Of a stretch of DNA of 64,000 bases, positions 58,783-64,000 are shown one piece after another; the stretch's first letter is position 1; each line of letters starts with the position of its first letter. The translations under genes and the position numbers were made by a program. The notes beneath the pieces are model-generated. The model did not search any database and was not told the origin of the DNA. It worked only from the letters and a program-made list of their open reading frames with translations. This DNA is from Haemophilus parainfluenzae (GTDB taxonomy: Bacteria; Pseudomonadota; Gammaproteobacteria; Enterobacterales; Pasteurellaceae), in the NCBI RefSeq assembly GCF_900450995.1, contig NZ_UGHY01000002.1:773501-837500 (forward strand), written 5' to 3'.

Positions 58783-60033
58783 ATGGATTTTTTCCAATAT
58801 AAAAACGAGCAACTTTATGTTGAAGATTTGCCCGTCAAACAACTCGCTGAAGAATTCGGCACACCGCTTTATATTTATTCTCGTGCAACACTTGAACGCC
58901 ATTGGCATGCCTTTGATTCAGCCTTAGGAGATCATCCGCACTTAATTTGTTATGCCGTTAAAGCCAATTCTAATATCGGCATATTAAATGTAATGGCAAA
59001 ATTAGGCTCAGGCTTTGATATTGTTTCACAGGGTGAATTAGAACGCGTATTGGCGGCAGGTGGGGACGCATCAAAAGTGGTTTTTTCCGGCGTGGCAAAA
59101 TCTCGTGCCGAAATTATGCGTGCGTTAGAAGTGGGCATTTGTTGTTTTAATGTGGAATCTGTTGCGGAATTACACCATATCAACCAAATTGCTGGCGAAA
59201 TGGAGAAAATTGCCCCCATTTCTTTACGCGTGAATCCCGATGTTGATGCTCATACACACCCTTACATTTCCACAGGATTGAAAGAAAATAAATTTGGTGT
59301 GAGCGTAGATGAAGCGCGTGAGGTATATAAATTAGCTGCAACCTTACCTCATGTAAAAATTACGGGTATGGATTGCCATATTGGCTCTCAGCTGACTGAA
59401 TTACAGCCCTTCTTAGATGCAACTGATCGCCTTATTCGTTTAATGGAACAATTAAAAGAAGATGGTATTACGTTAAAACATTTAGATCTCGGCGGAGGTT
59501 TAGGCGTAACTTATACTGATGAAACACCGCCACATCCAAGTGATTATGCCGCTGCGTTACTGAATAAATTAAAAGGCTATGAAAGTCTCGAAATTATTCT
59601 AGAACCAGGTCGAGCAATCGCGGCGAATGCGGGTATTTTAGTGGCTAAAGTGCAATACTTAAAAAGTAATGAAAGCCGTCACTTCGCGATTACTGATACG
59701 GGCATGAACGACATGATTCGCCCGGCACTCTATGAAGCTTATATGAACATCATTGAAATTGACCGCTCTTTAGAGCGTAAAAAAGCCATTTATGATGTTG
59801 TTGGCCCAGTATGTGAGACCTCTGATTTTTTAGGCAAACAGCGTGAACTCGCCATTGCTAAAGGTGATTATATTGCTCAACGCTCTGCTGGTGCCTATGG
59901 TGCAAGTATGTCTTCTAACTACAATTCTCGTCCACGTACGGCTGAAGTGTTAGTGGATGGAAACAAAGCTCACTTAATTCGTCGCAGAGAAAATCTCAGC
60001 GAATTATGGGCACTAGAAAGCATAGCGAAATAA
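58783..60033 (+). CDS. lysA: Diaminopimelate decarboxylase
   Basis: A PLP enzyme that makes lysine from meso-diaminopimelate. The product is 416 residues. The PLP lysine is K60 in CYAVKANSN. GSGFDIVSQGELERVL, HIGSQ, the phosphate-binding GGGLGV and EPGRAIAANAG follow, and the active-site cysteine is in GPVCETSDF. No lysine riboswitch is seen in the 27-base gap after lptM. Confidence 0.96.
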   Translation: MDFFQYKNEQLYVEDLPVKQLAEEFGTPLYIYSRATLERHWHAFDSALGDHPHLICYAVKANSNIGILNVMAKLGSGFDIVSQGELERVLAAGGDASKVVFSGVAKSRAEIMRALEVGICCFNVESVAELHHINQIAGEMEKIAPISLRVNPDVDAHTHPYISTGLKENKFGVSVDEAREVYKLAATLPHVKITGMDCHIGSQLTELQPFLDATDRLIRLMEQLKEDGITLKHLDLGGGLGVTYTDETPPHPSDYAAALLNKLKGYESLEIILEPGRAIAANAGILVAKVQYLKSNESRHFAITDTGMNDMIRPALYEAYMNIIEIDRSLERKKAIYDVVGPVCETSDFLGKQRELAIAKGDYIAQRSAGAYGASMSSNYNSRPRTAEVLVDGNKAHLIRRRENLSELWALESIAK

Positions 60034-60045
60034 ATAGATTGAAAG

Positions 60046-60080
60046 AAAAACGGTCAAGATTTAAGTCTTGACCGTTTTTT
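60046..60080. terminator. Bidirectional terminator between lysA and hemN
   Basis: A 14-base perfect stem (AAAAACGGTCAAGA / TCTTGACCGTTTTT, 6-base loop) followed by T, between convergent genes. Confidence 0.92.
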
Positions 60081-60086
60081 GTATAA

Positions 60087-61454
60087 CTAAATAATTCGAG
60101 AGAATTGTTGTCGTTTTGCCGCTGCTCTTGAATAAGTATCAAAGCATAAGCAAATATTACGGATTAATAATCGACCTTTAGGTGAAACTTGTAAGCCTGT
60201 TTCGGTTTCAGAAATTAATCCATCTTCAAGTAATGGCTGTAATAACTGTAAATCTTCAACAAAGTGCTCTCTGAAATCAATATTATATTGTTTTTCAATT
60301 GGTGCAAAATCAAGCTTAAAGTTACAAATCAATTGCTTAATCACATCACGACGTAAGCAATCTTCTTCTGTCATCGCTAAACCTTTATGCAGTGCAATAC
60401 CTGAATTTTCTATATCATGATAATAATGTTTTAACTCTTTTTGGTTTTGAGCATATGTATCACCTAATAAACTAATGGCTGATACACCTAAACCGAGCAA
60501 ATCACATTCTTCCTGAGTGGTATAGCCTTGGAAATTTCGGTGTAAGACGCCTTTCTCTTGAGCAATCGCTAATTCATCATCTGGTTTAGCAAAGTGATCC
60601 ATACCGATAAACTTATAACCAGCATTGCCTAAGGTTTCAATCGTTTTCTGTAAAATTTCTAATTTAGTTTCCGGTGGCGGTAATTGATCTTCTTTAATTT
60701 TTGCTTGCCCTGCAAATCGACTTGGTAAATGAGCATAGTTAAAGATACTTAAACGATCTGGATTCAATTCAATCACTTTATGCAATGTAAACATAAAGCT
60801 TTCCACATTTTGAAGTGGCAATCCATAAATTAAATCAAGATTCGTTGATTGGAAACCTAACTCACGCGCACGAACAAGCAAAGCATTTACAAACTCTTCA
60901 TCTTGTTCACGATTTACCGCTTTTTGAACCGCTTTATTGAAATCTTGTACACCCATGCTAATTCGGTTAAAACCAATATTGCGTAAATGATCAAGCATAT
61001 CGAGTTCAATCTCGCGTGGGTCCATTTCAATACTGACTTCTGCATTATCCGCAATCGTAAAATGATCTTTAAGCATCTTCATCAAACGAGCAGATTGTTC
61101 CTCTGTCAAATAAGTCGGTGTGCCGCCGCCCCAATGCACTTGAGTCGCAACACGATTTTTGAATAATTCTGAGCGTGCTTTGATTTCTTTTTCAAGGTAA
61201 TCAAGATAAATATCCGCCTTATGTTGATGACGAGTAATCACCTTATTACAGCCACAGAAATAGCAAAGTTTGTGACAAAACGGAATGTGTACGTAAAGGG
61301 AAAGTGGTCTTTCCGGATAACGATTAGCCGCTGCAATAAAATCTTCGTTTGTGTAACTTTCATTAAATTCTAATGCAGTTGGATAAGATGTATAACGAGG
61401 TCCTGATTGGTTATATTTTTGAATTAACGCAAGATCCCAAATAATTTCAGACAT
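60087..61454 (-). CDS. hemN: Oxygen-independent coproporphyrinogen III oxidase
   Basis: A radical-SAM enzyme that oxidises coproporphyrinogen III to protoporphyrinogen IX without oxygen. The product is 455 residues. The cluster cysteines are C60, C64 and C67 in HIPFCHKLCYFCGC. HWGGGTPT and EMDPREI follow. It is the last of a leftward yihI-DUF2489-hemN unit; in E. coli yihI and hemN are also neighbours. Confidence 0.96.
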   Translation of the reverse strand: MSEIIWDLALIQKYNQSGPRYTSYPTALEFNESYTNEDFIAAANRYPERPLSLYVHIPFCHKLCYFCGCNKVITRHQHKADIYLDYLEKEIKARSELFKNRVATQVHWGGGTPTYLTEEQSARLMKMLKDHFTIADNAEVSIEMDPREIELDMLDHLRNIGFNRISMGVQDFNKAVQKAVNREQDEEFVNALLVRARELGFQSTNLDLIYGLPLQNVESFMFTLHKVIELNPDRLSIFNYAHLPSRFAGQAKIKEDQLPPPETKLEILQKTIETLGNAGYKFIGMDHFAKPDDELAIAQEKGVLHRNFQGYTTQEECDLLGLGVSAISLLGDTYAQNQKELKHYYHDIENSGIALHKGLAMTEEDCLRRDVIKQLICNFKLDFAPIEKQYNIDFREHFVEDLQLLQPLLEDGLISETETGLQVSPKGRLLIRNICLCFDTYSRAAAKRQQFSRII

Positions 61455-61897
61455 TAAGCTTCCCCAAATTTTTCTACGTCATTTAAAAACTGACGTAACT
61501 CCAATATAATTTCTTCTTCAAATTTTGCTTCTGCACTTTCTCGCTCAAGATCGAGTTTCATTCTTTCTTTTTTTAACAATGCTTTCCGAGCTTCATGCGT
61601 AGGCATTTCTTTTACAATATTATAAAGTGCATACATCGCTTGATATGGCTGCAAAGATTGTCCCAAAGGGAGTAAAAGCATTGATAAACGAATCACCCCT
61701 TCTGAATGGTTACAATCTCCATTTTGCATCGCTTTAGCTATAATTACCATACTCTCTTTTAAGCGTTTTGTACGTGCTATTTTAGCCTGTTTGATGAGAG
61801 TGTTTTGCTCGCGTAACTTCCTAAGTAATTTGAAAGCATAGAATGATACGCCAGCAATAATTCCCAAAGCAATGATACTTAAAATAATCGGCCACAT
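61454..61897 (-). CDS. DUF2489-like membrane-anchored protein
   Basis: A 147-residue protein with one N-terminal membrane segment (about 2-23) and a charged helical cytoplasmic part with coiled-coil character (KERMKLDLERESAEAKFEEE). It resembles DUF2489; the function is unknown. It lies five bases after yihI, and its stop overlaps the hemN start by one base. Confidence 0.8.
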   Translation of the reverse strand: MWPIILSIIALGIIAGVSFYAFKLLRKLREQNTLIKQAKIARTKRLKESMVIIAKAMQNGDCNHSEGVIRLSMLLLPLGQSLQPYQAMYALYNIVKEMPTHEARKALLKKERMKLDLERESAEAKFEEEIILELRQFLNDVEKFGEA

Positions 61898-61902
61898 GAC
61901 AA

Positions 61903-62460
61903 TTATCTGAATTGGTTGATATCAATCTTCTCGAAGGTTCGATAGAGATCATCCTCTGTCTCATCTTCATCTTGAATACCCAATTCTTCCATTAACTGAG
62001 CAATACGATCTAAGCATTCATCCACAAATTGTTGATCAGCTTTACTAATCGTTTTACCTTCATCTAAGGCATCCAACAATTCATTTAGAATTTCATTATT
62101 TTCTAAACGTTCTAACTCAACTTCAGGCGCAAGTTTTTTCGGTTCTTTGACGACTGGAATTGTCATCCCTTTCTCAGGCTTGTTCACAAATTCAACAATC
62201 AGTGGAACCTTTTTACGACTGCCAATACGCGGATCTTTTTGTTCAACGACTTGATTATACTTATTTTGCTCAGCGTTACTATGACGAGAACCCGATGCTA
62301 AACCTTTATGTTTACGTTTTTTCTTATCTTCTCTTGCCTTAGCATCTAATTCATAACGTGTTAATTTCTTACCTGATAGCTTCGGTGCTTCAGGTTTCTT
62401 ATCTGATTTACGAATTGGCATAATATCGCTAATTTTACGACTTTTCTTTTTACGAGCCAT
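61903..62460 (-). CDS. yihI: Der GTPase-activating protein YihI
   Basis: A 185-residue, highly charged protein that stimulates the GTPase Der and so modulates 50S ribosome assembly. The basic N-terminal region starts [12 protein letters not shown], and GLASGSRH is the family motif. The acidic C-terminal half (about 105-185) contains [22 protein letters not shown]. It lies 180 bases downstream of an rRNA operon end. Confidence 0.93.
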   Translation of the reverse strand: MARKKKSRKISDIMPIRKSDKKPEAPKLSGKKLTRYELDAKAREDKKKRKHKGLASGSRHSNAEQNKYNQVVEQKDPRIGSRKKVPLIVEFVNKPEKGMTIPVVKEPKKLAPEVELERLENNEILNELLDALDEGKTISKADQQFVDECLDRIAQLMEELGIQDEDETEDDLYRTFEKIDINQFR

Positions 62461-62603
62461 TTGTGTTATTTATCCTATAAAAAATTTTGGTGATTGTACC
62501 ATTCCACCTATATTTTCTCATTAAAAGATTTAAACATCTTTTAATAAAACTATTCTGATTTTGACCGCACTTTTATTTTATTAAAATCCAATCTAAAAAC
62601 AAA

Positions 62604-62628
62604 AACCCCAAGCCATTCAGCTCGGGGT
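62604..62628 (-). terminator. Terminator of the rRNA operon
   Basis: A GC-rich stem (AACCCC.. / ..GGGGTT) directly after 5S rRNA. Read on the minus strand it is followed by TTTGTTTTTAG. An uptake sequence (62561-62569) lies just beyond it, before yihI. Confidence 0.88.
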
Positions 62629-62641
62629 TCTACATTCACTA

Positions 62642-62757
62642 CCTGGCGGTGTCCTACTCTCACATGGGGAAGCCCCACACTACCATCGGCGCATCGGCGT
62701 TTCACTTCTGAGTTCGGTATGGGGTCAGGTGGGACCACCGCTCTATCGCCGCCAGGA
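62642..62757 (-). rRNA. rrf: 5S ribosomal RNA
   Basis: The minus strand reads CCTGGCGGCGATAGAGCGG at the 5' end, ACCGAACTCAGAAGTGAAA in the middle and GGACACCGCCAGG at the 3' end. The ends pair as the 5S helix I. The length is about 116 bases. It is the last gene of a leftward rRNA operon, with no tRNA after it. Confidence 0.95.
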
Positions 62758-62902
62758 TTATTCCTTTAATAACTTTTCTATTTCTCTCTGCTCCGCTATC
62801 TCTAGCGTCTCACAACCAAACAAGCTGATTCACCTTCAATACTTTCTCTTTCTTCTCTGAGTTTCGTCTTTGTATCATTACAACACCCAAAACCCTTGAG
62901 CG

Positions 62903-64000
<1,098 letters not shown>

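Noticed and set aside
62758..62902. tRNA gene in the 23S-5S spacer
   Set aside because: No cloverleaf or T-loop sequence was seen; the spacer is AT/CT-rich.

Overview
The window looks like chromosome of an X-factor-independent Haemophilus, most like the H. parainfluenzae group. Three things point there. The 9-base DNA uptake signal AAGTGCGGT (or its complement) occurs at least 40 times by eye, about one per 1.5 kb, which is the Haemophilus/Aggregatibacter type of uptake sequence. Gene content and local order are Pasteurellaceae-like. The window encodes hemE inside nudC-hemE-yjaG-hup; H. influenzae cannot make heme from early precursors, so hemE argues against that species. The species call is inference.

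Layout. 1-5.7 kb: 3' part of tonB, then leftward dusB-fis, prmA (frameshifted), an EamA permease, panF and yhdT. 5.7-8.2 kb: a Slam outer-membrane translocon and its probable surface-lipoprotein client, sitting between yhdT and accC. 8.3-12.7 kb: accBC, aroQ, menB-menC, all leftward. 12.9-17.4 kb: a small lipoprotein gene, a phosphohexomutase gene, and the anmK-murQ cell-wall recycling pair (anmK frameshifted). 17.5-24 kb: lactate permease plus lutABC, then yicC-ygfZ. 24.2-32.4 kb: tyrP, a DUF3290/DUF421 pair, nudC-hemE-yjaG-hupA, a DeoR-type regulator and glmS. 32.4-36.4 kb: lpxH, plsC-ftsP, a frameshifted exported-protein gene and a YjbR-family gene. 36.5-40.1 kb: a four-gene operon of a Tat-exported solute-binding protein, ABC permease, ATPase and NnrS-like membrane protein, with a Fur-like box in its promoter. 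40.1-47.8 kb: a MerR regulator with a divergent short CDF metal exporter, folB, plsY, rpoH, a DUF2322-like gene, murB, narQ and an MFS transporter. 47.9-54.6 kb: two small genes, an RNase T2, pgk-fba, an O-antigen-ligase-like gene with a heptosyltransferase, and a YczE-like membrane protein. 54.7-62.5 kb: yjjI behind FNR- and CRP-like sites, cyaY-recQ (recQ frameshifted), lptM-lysA, hemN, a DUF2489-like gene and yihI. 62.6-64 kb: the 3' end of a leftward rRNA operon (5S and partial 23S).

Most of the window is housekeeping: lipid and LPS synthesis, peptidoglycan synthesis and recycling, menaquinone, heme, glycolysis and lactate use. The accessory parts are the Slam pair, the ABC-NnrS operon, the metal-efflux pair and the LPS genes. 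Four genes (prmA, anmK, the exported-protein gene at 35.4 kb and recQ) carry five single-base indels in all. Each can be placed in a homopolymer run, and repairing them restores family-length proteins where a family length is known. Sequencing error is therefore as likely as real decay and should be excluded first. I saw no CRISPR array, insertion sequence, prophage or tRNA gene.
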